A stretch of DNA of 64,000 bases from Flavobacteriaceae bacterium PS02336 (GTDB lineage Bacteria; Bacteroidota; Bacteroidia; Flavobacteriales; Flavobacteriaceae), in assembly GCA_029960065.1 (NCBI GenBank), contig JASCOF010000004.1, positions 310,001 through 374,000 on the forward strand. Direction: 5' to 3'. The notes under the pieces were generated by a model that was not told where the DNA came from, ran no database searches, and worked only from the letters and a program-made list of their open reading frames with translations. Every line of letters starts with the position of its first letter. Positions within the stretch are counted from its first letter, which is position 1. The translations under genes were made by a program, and so were the position numbers. This document shows, piece after piece, positions 50,969 through 60,191 of the stretch.

Positions 50969-53434
50969 TTGAGTTACAATAGGTTTATATTCGCTTTTCT
51001 TTTCATGTTTGTCAGCTGTATTTCATTAGCTCAGACATCTCGTATTAAAGGTGTGATTTTAGATACAGACAAACGTCCTGTGCCAAGTGTCAATATTTCT
51101 TCGCAGGGAACTTCGGTACAATCGGATTCGAATGGTTTTTTTGAAGTTACAGTTCCTTCTAACAAAAAGGTTTCTCTCATATTTACTCATGTTTCTTTGA
51201 AAATGATCAGCTTAACGGTTAGTTTAAAAACAAATGAAGTCTTTGTCTTTAATCCGATCATGAACAATTCGCAGGAACAAATGGGAGAGGTTTTTGTTTC
51301 TTCTGGGAATAGAAAACGCGTTCAAGGAATTTCGACTATTGATACAGAAACGATAAAAAAGATTCCAGGTGCCAATGCTGGAATTGAAAATGTTCTAAAA
51401 ACACTTCCGGGGGTAAATTCTAATAACGAATTGAGTACGCAATATATGGTTCGCGGCGGGAATTATGACGAAAACTTGGTTTATGTAAATGAAGTCGAAG
51501 TATATCGTCCGTTTTTAATTCGTTCAGGACAGCAGGAAGGTTTAAGTTTTACGAATACCGATTTAGTACAAAATGTTGACTTCTCGGCAGGCGGATTTCA
51601 AGCAAAATTTGGAGATAAATTATCGTCAGTTTTAGATATTACGTATAGAAATCCAACACAGTTTGGGGCTTCTTTTGAAGCCAGTTTTTTAGGTGGAAGC
51701 GCTTCTGTAGATTTGGTTTCCAAAAATAAAAAATGGTCTGCAGTAACTGGAGTCCGTTATCGAAATAACAGTTTACTGGTAAACAGCCAAGACACGCAAA
51801 CCAATTATACGCCGACTTTTGCAGACGTTCAGACCAATATTAATTATGATATTTCTGAAAAATGGCAGATGAGTTTTCTTGGGAATATTTCGCAGAATAA
51901 ATATTTATATCAGCCTTTAACGCGCGAGACAAAATTTGGAACAATCGATCAGCCAATGGCGCTTGCGGTTTATTATCAAGGTCAGGAAAAAGATCAATAC
52001 GACACTTATTTCGGTGCTTTAAAAACGACTTACAAAGTTTCTTCTTCGCTTACGCTAAAGCTGATTGGCTCTTTATTTCATACAACCGAAAAAGAGCATT
52101 TTGATATCTTAGCGCAATATCGTTTAGGAAATGTGGATGCCGAAAATCCGACAAATCCATCAGCAATTGATTTTACGCGCGGAATTGGTTCGCAGTTGAA
52201 TCATGCACGTAATGATCTGGATGCTTTAATTGCAAATATCGAATTAAAAGGAACGAAAGAATGGAAAGAAAGCCAGCTTGAATTTGGTTTAAAATATACG
52301 AGAGAATCTATTCGCGATAGAGTAGTAGAATGGGAAGTAATTGATTCTGCTGGATTTTCTATAAATCCGCCAATAGCTATTTTGCCAGAGAATAATCAGC
52401 CTTATAATCCTTACACTGGACCACTTTTACCTTATCAAGATATTCGTGCTACAAATTTTAATACCATAAATAGATTTTCGGGATATGCACAATGGAATAA
52501 ACAGTCAGAGATTGGTTCTAGCAGAGTTTGGTATCATTTGGGTGCTCGTTTTCAAAGCTGGAATGTTTCAGGTGCTTTAGAAGAAGGAAAAACACAGACA
52601 GTTTTTAGTCCGCGTGCGCAATTTGCGATAAAACCAGATTGGGACCGTGATATGGTATTTAGGATTTCGGGAGGATTGTATCATCAGCCTCCGTTTTATC
52701 GCGAGCTTCGTGATTTGGATGGCGTTGTAAATCCGAATGTGAAAGCGCAGGAAGCGGTTCATGTCGTTTTGAGTAACGATTATAATTTCAAAATGTGGAA
52801 TCGTCCTTTTAAATGGGTAACCGAACTTTATTACAAATCACTTTCGGATGTAAATGTGTATTCGATTGATAATGTTCGTATTCGTTACGTGGCTAATAAT
52901 AATGCAAAAGCGTATGCGCAAGGTTTGGATTTTAGATTAAATGGAGAATTTGTGCCGGGAACCGAATCTTGGATAAGTTTTGGTTACATGAAAACGGAGG
53001 AAAATTACGAAAACAAAGGCTATATTGCACGTCCAACAGATCAGCGATTGAAATTTGCGATGTTGTTTCAGGATTATATGCCGAATATTCCAAGTGTAAA
53101 AGTGTATCTGAATTTAGTTTACAACACAGGACTTCCAGGTGGATCGCCTGCTTATTCGGATCCGTATTTATATCAAAATAGATTAAATGATTACAGAAGA
53201 GCCGATATTGGTTTTGCGAAAGTTTTTGTTGACAGCAGTACGCAGAACACCAAAACAGGCTGGTTGAAAAACTTCAAAGAATTGGCTGTTGGATTGGAAA
53301 TATTTAATCTTTTTAATAATCAAAACGCGATTACAAATACTTGGGTTCGCGATGTGTATTCAAAAAATCAGTATGCGATTCCGAATTATATGACTTCGAG
53401 GGTTTTTAACGTTAAGATTAATGCGAGGTTGTAA
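50969..53434 (+). CDS. TonB-dependent receptor with carboxypeptidase-like domain
   Basis: The signal peptide ends SLAQ (~22). A carboxypeptidase-regulatory-like domain (IKGVILDTDKRPVPSVNIS) precedes the plug (LKTLPGVNSNNELSTQYMVR, VYVNEVEVYRP) and a large beta-barrel. At 821 residues it is a normal non-SusC receptor. The start is a TTG, 11 bp after the M23 peptidase stop; no ATG gives a complete signal peptide, so a non-ATG coupled start is the best reading. The pairing with an M23 peptidase suggests a shared envelope task, which is inference. The substrate is unknown. Confidence 0.92.
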   Translation: MSYNRFIFAFLFMFVSCISLAQTSRIKGVILDTDKRPVPSVNISSQGTSVQSDSNGFFEVTVPSNKKVSLIFTHVSLKMISLTVSLKTNEVFVFNPIMNNSQEQMGEVFVSSGNRKRVQGISTIDTETIKKIPGANAGIENVLKTLPGVNSNNELSTQYMVRGGNYDENLVYVNEVEVYRPFLIRSGQQEGLSFTNTDLVQNVDFSAGGFQAKFGDKLSSVLDITYRNPTQFGASFEASFLGGSASVDLVSKNKKWSAVTGVRYRNNSLLVNSQDTQTNYTPTFADVQTNINYDISEKWQMSFLGNISQNKYLYQPLTRETKFGTIDQPMALAVYYQGQEKDQYDTYFGALKTTYKVSSSLTLKLIGSLFHTTEKEHFDILAQYRLGNVDAENPTNPSAIDFTRGIGSQLNHARNDLDALIANIELKGTKEWKESQLEFGLKYTRESIRDRVVEWEVIDSAGFSINPPIAILPENNQPYNPYTGPLLPYQDIRATNFNTINRFSGYAQWNKQSEIGSSRVWYHLGARFQSWNVSGALEEGKTQTVFSPRAQFAIKPDWDRDMVFRISGGLYHQPPFYRELRDLDGVVNPNVKAQEAVHVVLSNDYNFKMWNRPFKWVTELYYKSLSDVNVYSIDNVRIRYVANNNAKAYAQGLDFRLNGEFVPGTESWISFGYMKTEENYENKGYIARPTDQRLKFAMLFQDYMPNIPSVKVYLNLVYNTGLPGGSPAYSDPYLYQNRLNDYRRADIGFAKVFVDSSTQNTKTGWLKNFKELAVGLEIFNLFNNQNAITNTWVRDVYSKNQYAIPNYMTSRVFNVKINARL

Positions 53435-53521
53435 ATCTTGCAATTGCACTAGTAAAATTCAATAAAAACAAAAATTACAATCAAAAATAGTATATTTGAT
53501 AATCGTATATAATCATTGTAG

Positions 53522-54241
53522 ATGAAAAAGTATTTTAAATATATCGCCCTAATAATCTTTGGGACTGTAATAAGCTGTCGTGAAGAAGTTCAAAAGCCAA
53601 AAGTAAGTTACGATGTCTCAAACAAAGTAAGTGTTACAAAAGCAGATTCTACCCAAATTGAAATTGCAGATCTTCCGATTCAAATGGAAGGCACTAATTA
53701 TTTAATTCATCCTGTGGGAGATTTAAGAGTAATTGAAAGAGGTTCTAAAGCAAGATATGGATCATCTAGCGTAAATGATGTGAGTTTTACGATTGCTAAT
53801 TTAGGCGAATATGAAATTACAGGATATTTGCAGAATTTAAAATTTCAAAAAGTCGATTCAGATTCTATTCGTCCTTTGTCAGATAAGCCTATTTTGATTT
53901 TAACAGCGACCTATCTGAAAACGGTTGCAGACAGAACACATAATAATGTGATGGTGTATACGCTTACAGATTCTGATACCAATAAAGATGGGAAAATAGA
54001 TACCAGCGATATAAAAACATTGTATTTAAGCGATATTAGCGGAGAAAACTTTACAAAAGTTTCTGCTGATTTAGAGGAATTGGTAGATTGGAATTTAATT
54101 GAATCTAAAAACCGTTTATACTTTAGAACAATCGAAGATACTAACCAAAATGGTCAATTCGATAAAAACGATGTGCTGCACTATAATTATATAGATTTAG
54201 CTTCAAAAAAATGGGAAGTGAAAGCATATAAACCTATTTAA
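53522..54241 (+). CDS. Lipoprotein with two EF-hand-like loops
   Basis: A lipobox (VISC, Cys19) marks a lipoprotein. I do not recognise the family. Two 12-residue calcium-loop patterns stand near the C-terminus: DTNKDGKIDTSD and DTNQNGQFDKND, matching the D-x-N-x-[DN]-G-x-[IF]-D-x-x-D consensus. The rest is beta-like (LIHPVGDLRVIERGSKARYG). A TATATTTG -7-like box at 53491-53498 suggests its own promoter, so it is independent of the receptor gene 87 bp upstream. Calcium binding is inferred. Confidence 0.7.
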   Translation: MKKYFKYIALIIFGTVISCREEVQKPKVSYDVSNKVSVTKADSTQIEIADLPIQMEGTNYLIHPVGDLRVIERGSKARYGSSSVNDVSFTIANLGEYEITGYLQNLKFQKVDSDSIRPLSDKPILILTATYLKTVADRTHNNVMVYTLTDSDTNKDGKIDTSDIKTLYLSDISGENFTKVSADLEELVDWNLIESKNRLYFRTIEDTNQNGQFDKNDVLHYNYIDLASKKWEVKAYKPI

Positions 54242-54242
54242 A

Positions 54243-54418
54243 GGTTCTGAGATACCAAGATTCTGAGGTTCTAAGTTTTTTTTTTAGCCAAAGATTAAAA
54301 GGATTAAAAAAGATTTTTTTCAACAAAATAATAAAGCCTGCTAAAATATAATTTTTAGCAGGCTTTATTATTTAAAGATTGGAAAACCTTAGCATCTTTG
54401 TACCTCAGAACCTTTGCA
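54243..54418. repeat. 8-bp phased inverted arrays bracketing a terminator
   Basis: Octamers GGTTCTGA, GATACCAA, GATTCTGA and GGTTCTAA fill 54243-54274; complementary-type octamers CCTTAGCA, TCTTTGTA, CCTCAGAA and CCTTTGCA fill 54387-54418. The terminator stem at 54330-54369 lies between them. Confidence 0.8.
54330..54369. terminator. Bidirectional terminator
   Basis: A perfect 17-bp stem (54330-54346 with 54353-54369, AATAAAGCCTGCTAAAA type) with a 6-nt loop lies between the convergent lipoprotein and DUF2971 genes. Confidence 0.88.
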
Positions 54419-54422
54419 ACTT

Positions 54423-55124
54423 TTAAATCAAAATATCACTTTCTAAGTCTGATTTCTCAATTTCAAAACCAAAATCCAAACGTTCTACCAATTCGATTAC
54501 CAGTTTTTTATACCAATTTTCGGATTTTGGATGAATGTAAATCTTCTCAATTAATTGATTGATATCAACATGGATTTTTAATCCGTCGTTTAGTTTTAAG
54601 TCGCTTTTTGAAGTGTCGGTAAGAATGCGCACTTCGCGTTCATATTGAAAACTTTTTCGCTTAAATAAAAAGGGGAAAAACAAATCATCAAACGGAATGA
54701 ATTCTTTTTTATAGTCGATGTAATTGACTTCACCAATATACTGGTCAAAATTATTTTCAGGCTTTACTGCTTTCTGTAATCTTCCAATAGTAGATTGAAT
54801 GGCTAAACCTTCATTATTTTTTGTAAAAATCTGCCACATGGCAAAAGATTCGTATTCATTAATATGCCAGCTGCTAATAGCTACTCTCTCACGATGTGTT
54901 TTGTAGTAATTTAAAAACTCGGGATTATCTACAGCGAGCTTTTTTATCTCTTCATAAGTAGGTTCGCTGAAAGTACCTTCATATTGATCTTCAAACTTAT
55001 CAGATCGAGACATGAATAGTTTTTTAGAAAGTAATAAATCGAGAAATTTAGATAAGTCAAGGTATTTCCAAACAATAGTATCGGGATCGTCCGGAAGTTT
55101 TATGTTGGGGTTGTTAAGATACAT
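54423..55124 (-). CDS. DUF2971 family protein
   Basis: A 233-residue soluble protein with the DUF2971 pattern: TIVWKYLDLSKFLDLLLSKK, LFMSRSDKFEDQYEGTFSEP, ISSWHINEYESFAMWQIFTK and the basic YEREVRILT. Function is unknown; members sometimes occur in defence or phage contexts, but nothing here supports that. It is monocistronic between a bidirectional terminator and the ABC exporter gene. Confidence 0.85.
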   Translation of the reverse strand: MYLNNPNIKLPDDPDTIVWKYLDLSKFLDLLLSKKLFMSRSDKFEDQYEGTFSEPTYEEIKKLAVDNPEFLNYYKTHRERVAISSWHINEYESFAMWQIFTKNNEGLAIQSTIGRLQKAVKPENNFDQYIGEVNYIDYKKEFIPFDDLFFPFLFKRKSFQYEREVRILTDTSKSDLKLNDGLKIHVDINQLIEKIYIHPKSENWYKKLVIELVERLDFGFEIEKSDLESDILI

Positions 55125-55250
55125 TTTTTAAAAGAATTAAATTTCAATCTTTAACTAACCTAAAGTTATAAAAATAAACACAGATTAAAGAAACTAAATT
55201 GAGTTTTAATGTTTCCTTAATCTGTGTGAATTATTTAGTATATGTAAGTC

Positions 55251-57080
55251 TTAAGATTCGAAAGACTGCATTGTTACCAGTTTGTTGTAAGTTCCATTCT
55301 GAGCAATTAATTCGTCATGAGTTCCCTGCTCAACAATTTTTCCTTTTTGCATGACTACAATTACATCTGCTTTCTGAATTGTTGAAAGACGGTGCGCAAT
55401 TACAATTGAAGTTCTGTTCTGCATCATGTTTTCTAATGCTACTTGAACAAATTTTTCGCTTTCTGTATCTAATGCTGATGTTGCTTCATCTAAAATCATA
55501 ATCGGCGGATTTTTCAACACCGCACGAGCAATAGATAAACGTTGTTTTTGTCCACCCGAAAGTTTGTTTCCGCTGTCTCCAATATTGGTATAAATTCCAG
55601 CAGGTAAATCTTTCACAAATTCATAGGCGTTGGCAATTTTCAATGCTTCGATAATTTCGTCGTCTGTAGCATCCAATTTTCCTAATGAAATGTTTGCCTT
55701 AATGGTATCATTAAATAGAATGCTGTCTTGAGTCACCAATCCCATTAAGCTGCGAAGCGATTGCAGATTCATGTCTTTAATATTAATTCCATCAATTGAA
55801 ATTGAACCTTCATTAACGTCATAAAAACGAGTTAATAAATTGGCGATAGTACTTTTTCCGCTTCCGGATTGTCCGACAAGGGCAACAGTTTGTCCTTTTT
55901 TAATTTGAAGTGAAAAGTCTTTTAAAACATTTTCATCTTCATATTTAAAGTTAATATGTTCAACGCTGATGTTGTCATCAAAAGTTGTTTTTTCAACTGC
56001 ATTATCTTTAGAAACTATTGTATTATTCTGCTCTAGAACTTCAAGAACACGTTCTGCGGCGGCATTTCCACGTTTTACACCGTATGAAGCCTTAGAAATC
56101 GCTTTTGCGGGAGTAAGTATGTTGTAAGCTAATCCCATATAAGCTATAAAGGAAGGTCCGCTTAGGGTTTTGTCAATTAAAACCATTTGCCCTCCATACC
56201 ACAATAAAATCGCGATAACTGTAATTCCCATAAACTCGCTGGCGGGAGAAGCTAAGTTTTGGCGGTTTCCTATTTTATTTGATAAATTAAAAAAACGTTC
56301 TGTCGAATTTTGAAAAACAGTATTGAAATAGTTTTCAGAATTGTATCCTTTTACAACCTTTAAACCTCCAATAGTTTCTTCTATAGTTGATAAAAAAGTA
56401 CCTTGTTCTTCTTGTGCTTTTGTGGATTGTTTTTTCAGTTGTTTTCCGATTAAAGAAATGATGTAGCCTGAAATCGGAATAAAAATGAATACAAATAAAG
56501 TTAGTTTTGTGCTGATAATCAGCATTGTTGTAATGGTGAAAATTATGGTTAAAGGCTCTTTTACAATAAGCTCTAAAATGGCTAAAAAGGAATTTTGAAC
56601 CTCGTTAACATCCGCTGAAATTCTAGAAATAACGTCTCCTTTTCTTTTTTCAGAATAAAAAGCCAAAGGCAGTTCCAATGTTTTTTTGTACATCGCATTT
56701 CGCATGTCTTTTAAAACGCCATTTCGCAAAAAAGTTATAAAAAACATGGCTAGGTAATCTGCTAAATTTTTTAATAAAAAGATCGAAATAATAATGGTTA
56801 CCATAATAGCCAAAATGTAGCCTGGATCGTGATTGCCTTTTGTTGTGGTGATATAATAACTTAAATAGTCTTCTCCATATTGCTGGAGTTTTAAAATTCC
56901 TTCATATACTGGTTTTGTTTTTCTTGCTTTTGTTTGGTCAAATAAAACCTGAAGCATCGGGATTAAGGCAACAAAAGAAAGTGTGCTGAAAAGTGCATAC
57001 AGAATATTGAAAAAGATGTTTAAGAAAGCGTATTTTTTATATGGGTATATAAAAGGAACTATTTTTTTGAAATTACTCAT
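55251..57080 (-). CDS. MsbA-like ABC exporter (fused permease and ATPase)
   Basis: A 609-residue half-transporter with six hydrophobic segments over residues ~15-330 and an ATPase domain (~365-605). Walker A is GQSGSGKST, the signature is LSGGQKQRLS, Walker B is IMILDEATSALD and the H-loop is IAHRLSTI. It is closest in layout to lipid or glycolipid exporters of the MsbA type, which work as homodimers in the inner membrane. Its promoter (57235-57263) contains a perfect 16-bp palindrome, so it may be regulated. The neighbouring phosphohexomutase and GT2 genes suggest envelope glycolipid traffic, as inference. Confidence 0.9.
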   Translation of the reverse strand: MSNFKKIVPFIYPYKKYAFLNIFFNILYALFSTLSFVALIPMLQVLFDQTKARKTKPVYEGILKLQQYGEDYLSYYITTTKGNHDPGYILAIMVTIIISIFLLKNLADYLAMFFITFLRNGVLKDMRNAMYKKTLELPLAFYSEKRKGDVISRISADVNEVQNSFLAILELIVKEPLTIIFTITTMLIISTKLTLFVFIFIPISGYIISLIGKQLKKQSTKAQEEQGTFLSTIEETIGGLKVVKGYNSENYFNTVFQNSTERFFNLSNKIGNRQNLASPASEFMGITVIAILLWYGGQMVLIDKTLSGPSFIAYMGLAYNILTPAKAISKASYGVKRGNAAAERVLEVLEQNNTIVSKDNAVEKTTFDDNISVEHINFKYEDENVLKDFSLQIKKGQTVALVGQSGSGKSTIANLLTRFYDVNEGSISIDGINIKDMNLQSLRSLMGLVTQDSILFNDTIKANISLGKLDATDDEIIEALKIANAYEFVKDLPAGIYTNIGDSGNKLSGGQKQRLSIARAVLKNPPIMILDEATSALDTESEKFVQVALENMMQNRTSIVIAHRLSTIQKADVIVVMQKGKIVEQGTHDELIAQNGTYNKLVTMQSFES

Positions 57081-57234
57081 TTTTATGGATATTGTTTTCT
57101 GCTGCAGTGATAGCTCTTTTGAGTTTTCCAGCAGTACTGTTTTTTTTTGGTAATGGGTTTAAAAGCTAAAACTTTGATTTATTTGCGATCGTCCAGTTTC
57201 AAATGGTTGATTTGTTCAGGAGATTTTCACCGCA

Positions 57235-57263
57235 CAAAATTAATCCAATTGGATTATTTTCAA
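57235..57263 (-). promoter_or_regulatory. Promoter with palindromic operator for the ABC exporter
   Basis: On the minus strand TTG (57261-57263), an 18-bp spacer and TAATTTTG (57235-57242) fit the consensus. The spacer holds TAATCCAATTGGATTA (57241-57256), a perfect 16-bp palindrome overlapping the -7 box by two bases, a good repressor-site position. The -7 box is about 155 bp upstream of the ATG. Confidence 0.6.
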
Positions 57264-57290
57264 TTTTTTTTGGCTTTTTTTTATCAAAAA

Positions 57291-57329
57291 AACTCTGATT
57301 TGCATTTGTTTTAAATGTAAATCAGAGTT
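57291..57329 (-). terminator. Terminator after phosphohexomutase
   Basis: A 17-bp stem with one G-U position (57291-57307 with 57313-57329, AACTCTGATTTGCATTT type) is followed by a T-tract on the minus strand. It lies 85 bp after the mutase stop. Confidence 0.8.
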
Positions 57330-57413
57330 CTTGAAAAAATTGAACTTAACCTATTTTGAAGAAAATCTCTTCAAAATTGCATTAAGTTTATAAGGGTTTG
57401 TGGTCCTTTTTTA

Positions 57414-59141
57414 TTACTTCAATTGCATATCAGCAATAATATTTTCTATTTTTTGATCCAAGAAACGTTCTGCTTCATCAAAATCTGCAACCGATTCTAG
57501 TTCTGCATTTACGCTGATATAGAATTTGATTTTTGGTTCAGTTCCACTTGGTCTTGCACAAATTTTAGAACCGTCTTCAGTATAATAAATCAATACATTT
57601 GATTTTGGAATATCCATTGTAGATTCTTCATTTGTCAATAAGTTTAAAGCAATAGAAGAGTCGTAATCTTCAACCATAATAACTCTTTGGCCGTTGATTT
57701 CTTTCAAAGGATTCTGGCGCAGATTGATCATCATCTGATTGATTTCTTCTAAGCCTTCCATTCCCTTTTTAGTCAATGAAACTAAATATTCTTTATAAAA
57801 ACCATTTTCAACGTAAAGTTGTAAAAGTTCTTTGTAAACTGAACTTCCTGCGGCTTTCGCCTGCGCAGCAACTTCACAGATTAATAAAGTAGCGGCAACT
57901 GCATCTTTATCTCGAACAGCGTCGCCAACCATAAATCCGAAGCTTTCTTCACCGCCTCCAATAAATTGAAGTTCAGGGAAATCTTTGATCATTTTGGCAA
58001 TCCACTTAAATCCTGTTAAGCCAACTTTGCACTCAACTCCATAACTTGTAGCCAATTCCATGATCATTGGAGTAGAAACGATAGTGGAACCAACAAATTG
58101 TTTTCCGTTAAGTTTGCCTGCTTTTTTCCATTGTTTTAAAAGGAAAGAAGTCATTAAAACCATTGTTTGGTTTCCATTCAATAAAATCAATTTTCCTTCA
58201 TTGTTTCTAACCGCAACCCCTAAACGGTCGCAATCAGGATCTGTTCCAACAACAATATCAGAATTTGTTTTTTCAGCCAAAGCCAAAGCCATCGTTAAAG
58301 CTTCTGGTTCTTCTGGGTTTGGAGATTTTACAGTTGGAAAATCTCCGTCTGGAACTGCCTGCTCTGGTACAATATGAACATTTTTGTAACCAGCCTGAGA
58401 TAAAACATCAGGAATAGATTTTATAGAAGTTCCGTGCAAAGAAGTGAAAACAATATGAAGATTGTCCTTTGCTTCTGCTGGAGTATTAAAACTTGCGTTT
58501 TCGATCGATGATTTTATAAACTCTTTGTCAATTTCAGTATCAATATATTGAATCAGACTTTCGTTTGCGTTGAATTTAATTTTATCGTAATCTAAACTTT
58601 CGATTACTTGAATGATTTCGCCGTCTTGCGGAGGAACAATTTGTCCGCCATCTTGCCAGTACACTTTGTATCCATTATATTCTGGCGGGTTATGCGATGC
58701 AGTAAGAACAATTCCGCATTGGCATTTTAAATATTTAAGGGCAAAAGACAATTCTGGAGTTGGTCTTAAGTCAGAAAATAAATAAACCTGTATTCCATTT
58801 GCAGAGAAAACATCTGCAACAACCTTAGCAAGTGTATTACTGTTGTGACGGCAATCGTAAGCGATAACTACTTTTAAAGGTTCATTAGGAAACACTTGAT
58901 GTAAATAGTCTGATAATCCCTGAGTGTTTTTTCCCAGTGTATATTTGTTAATTCGGTTGTTCCCAACGCCCATAACACCTCTCATACCTCCAGTGCCGAA
59001 TTCTAAGTTTTTGTAAAAACTTTCTTCTAGATCTTTTGGTGAAGTTGTCATTAATTCTTTTACTGCTGCCTGCGTCTCTTGATCAAACGTAGGCGTGAGC
59101 CATTCATTTACAGCGGTTAAAATATTAGGTGCTATGTTCAT
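57414..59141 (-). CDS. Phosphoglucomutase/phosphomannomutase family protein
   Basis: The enzyme interconverts hexose 1- and 6-phosphates. It is 575 residues, as in the longer PGM/PMM group related to yeast Pgm2-like and Bacillus PgcA proteins. Motifs are the phospho-Ser loop TASHNPPEYNGYKVY, the metal loop GTDPDCDRLGVAV, GGGEESFGF for sugar binding and RPSGTEPKIKFY for phosphate binding. All are intact. Glucose-1-phosphate would feed glycan and lipopolysaccharide synthesis; a GT2 gene lies directly upstream on the same strand. Confidence 0.94.
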   Translation of the reverse strand: MNIAPNILTAVNEWLTPTFDQETQAAVKELMTTSPKDLEESFYKNLEFGTGGMRGVMGVGNNRINKYTLGKNTQGLSDYLHQVFPNEPLKVVIAYDCRHNSNTLAKVVADVFSANGIQVYLFSDLRPTPELSFALKYLKCQCGIVLTASHNPPEYNGYKVYWQDGGQIVPPQDGEIIQVIESLDYDKIKFNANESLIQYIDTEIDKEFIKSSIENASFNTPAEAKDNLHIVFTSLHGTSIKSIPDVLSQAGYKNVHIVPEQAVPDGDFPTVKSPNPEEPEALTMALALAEKTNSDIVVGTDPDCDRLGVAVRNNEGKLILLNGNQTMVLMTSFLLKQWKKAGKLNGKQFVGSTIVSTPMIMELATSYGVECKVGLTGFKWIAKMIKDFPELQFIGGGEESFGFMVGDAVRDKDAVAATLLICEVAAQAKAAGSSVYKELLQLYVENGFYKEYLVSLTKKGMEGLEEINQMMINLRQNPLKEINGQRVIMVEDYDSSIALNLLTNEESTMDIPKSNVLIYYTEDGSKICARPSGTEPKIKFYISVNAELESVADFDEAERFLDQKIENIIADMQLK

Positions 59142-59226
59142 TTAAATTTTCTTTTATGTTTTAATAAAGGTAGATTTTCTTCAAAAATTAATTTGATTCA
59201 AAAAGATTTTTTTTTCCTGATTGGTG

Positions 59227-60183
59227 TCAAAAATTCACTTCTCGTGCTACTTTATATCTTTCTTCATTGTTTTTGGTTCTTAAAATAATTTCGCCTAAGA
59301 ATCCTGCAAGGAAAAGCTGAGTTCCTAAAATCATTGTAGTTAAGGCAATATAAAACCAAGGATTATTGGTTACCAAAGTATATCTCATTCCGTTATACAT
59401 ATGGTATAGTTTTGAAACCCCAATGTATCCGGCAGCTAGAAATCCGATAATAAACATAATAGAACCCATGGCTCCAAATAAGTGCATTGGTCGTTTTCCG
59501 AAACGGGATAAAAACCAAATGGTAATTAAATCCAAGAATCCGTTAATGAAACGTTCCATTCCAAATTTAGTTTCACCATATTTTCTTGCTTGGTGAATAA
59601 CCACTTTTTCGCCAATTTTTCCGAAACCGGCATTTTTAGCCAAAACAGGAATATAACGGTGCATTTCGCCCGAAACTTCGATGTTTTTCACAACAACATT
59701 TTTATACGCTTTTAAACCGCAGTTAAAATCATTTAACTCAACACCAGAAGTTTTTCTAGCCGCCCAGTTGAATAATTTAGAAGGGAGGTTTTTTGCGACA
59801 ACAGAATCGTAACGTTTCTTTTTCCAGCCCGAAACCAAATCGTATTTCTGAGCCGTAATCATTTCGTATAATTCTGGAATTTCGTCTGGACTGTCCTGTA
59901 AATCGGCATCCATCGTAATAATCACGTCACCTTTTGCCTTTGCAAACCCAGCGTGTAAAGCTTGAGATTTTCCAAAGTTTTTCATAAATCGAATACCTTT
60001 TACATTCGGATTCTCATTAGAAAAACCTTCAATTATCTGCCAGGAATTATCTGTACTGCCATCATCTACAAAAATGATTTCATAAGAGTAATTGTTAGAT
60101 TGCATCACTTTAATGATCCATGTGTAGAGTTCTTGAAGTGATTCCTCCTCGTTTAGAAGCGGTATAAGTATAGATAAATTCAT
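59227..60183 (-). CDS. Family 2 glycosyltransferase (polyprenyl-phosphate glycosyltransferase-like)
   Basis: The N-terminal GT-A domain shows LSILIPLLNEEESLQELYTW, VDDGSTDNSW and MDADLQDSP (DxD). FMKNFGKSQALHAGFAKAKG is typical of the DPM1/ArnC-like group. Two C-terminal transmembrane helices (FGAMGSIMFIIGFLAAGYIG and FYIALTTMILGTQLFLAGFL) anchor it in the inner membrane, so it probably loads a sugar on undecaprenyl phosphate. It lies 8 bp after the DUF4199 gene, and the mutase gene follows after 85 bp. Confidence 0.92.
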   Translation of the reverse strand: MNLSILIPLLNEEESLQELYTWIIKVMQSNNYSYEIIFVDDGSTDNSWQIIEGFSNENPNVKGIRFMKNFGKSQALHAGFAKAKGDVIITMDADLQDSPDEIPELYEMITAQKYDLVSGWKKKRYDSVVAKNLPSKLFNWAARKTSGVELNDFNCGLKAYKNVVVKNIEVSGEMHRYIPVLAKNAGFGKIGEKVVIHQARKYGETKFGMERFINGFLDLITIWFLSRFGKRPMHLFGAMGSIMFIIGFLAAGYIGVSKLYHMYNGMRYTLVTNNPWFYIALTTMILGTQLFLAGFLGEIILRTKNNEERYKVAREVNF

Positions 60184-60191
60184 TTATATTT

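Larger units (their letters stand above)
57081..57413. other. Intergenic region between ABC exporter and phosphohexomutase
   Basis: This 333-bp gap holds the exporter promoter and palindrome (57235-57263), the mutase terminator (57291-57329) and an exporter leader of about 150 nt. No small gene is apparent. Confidence 0.7.
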
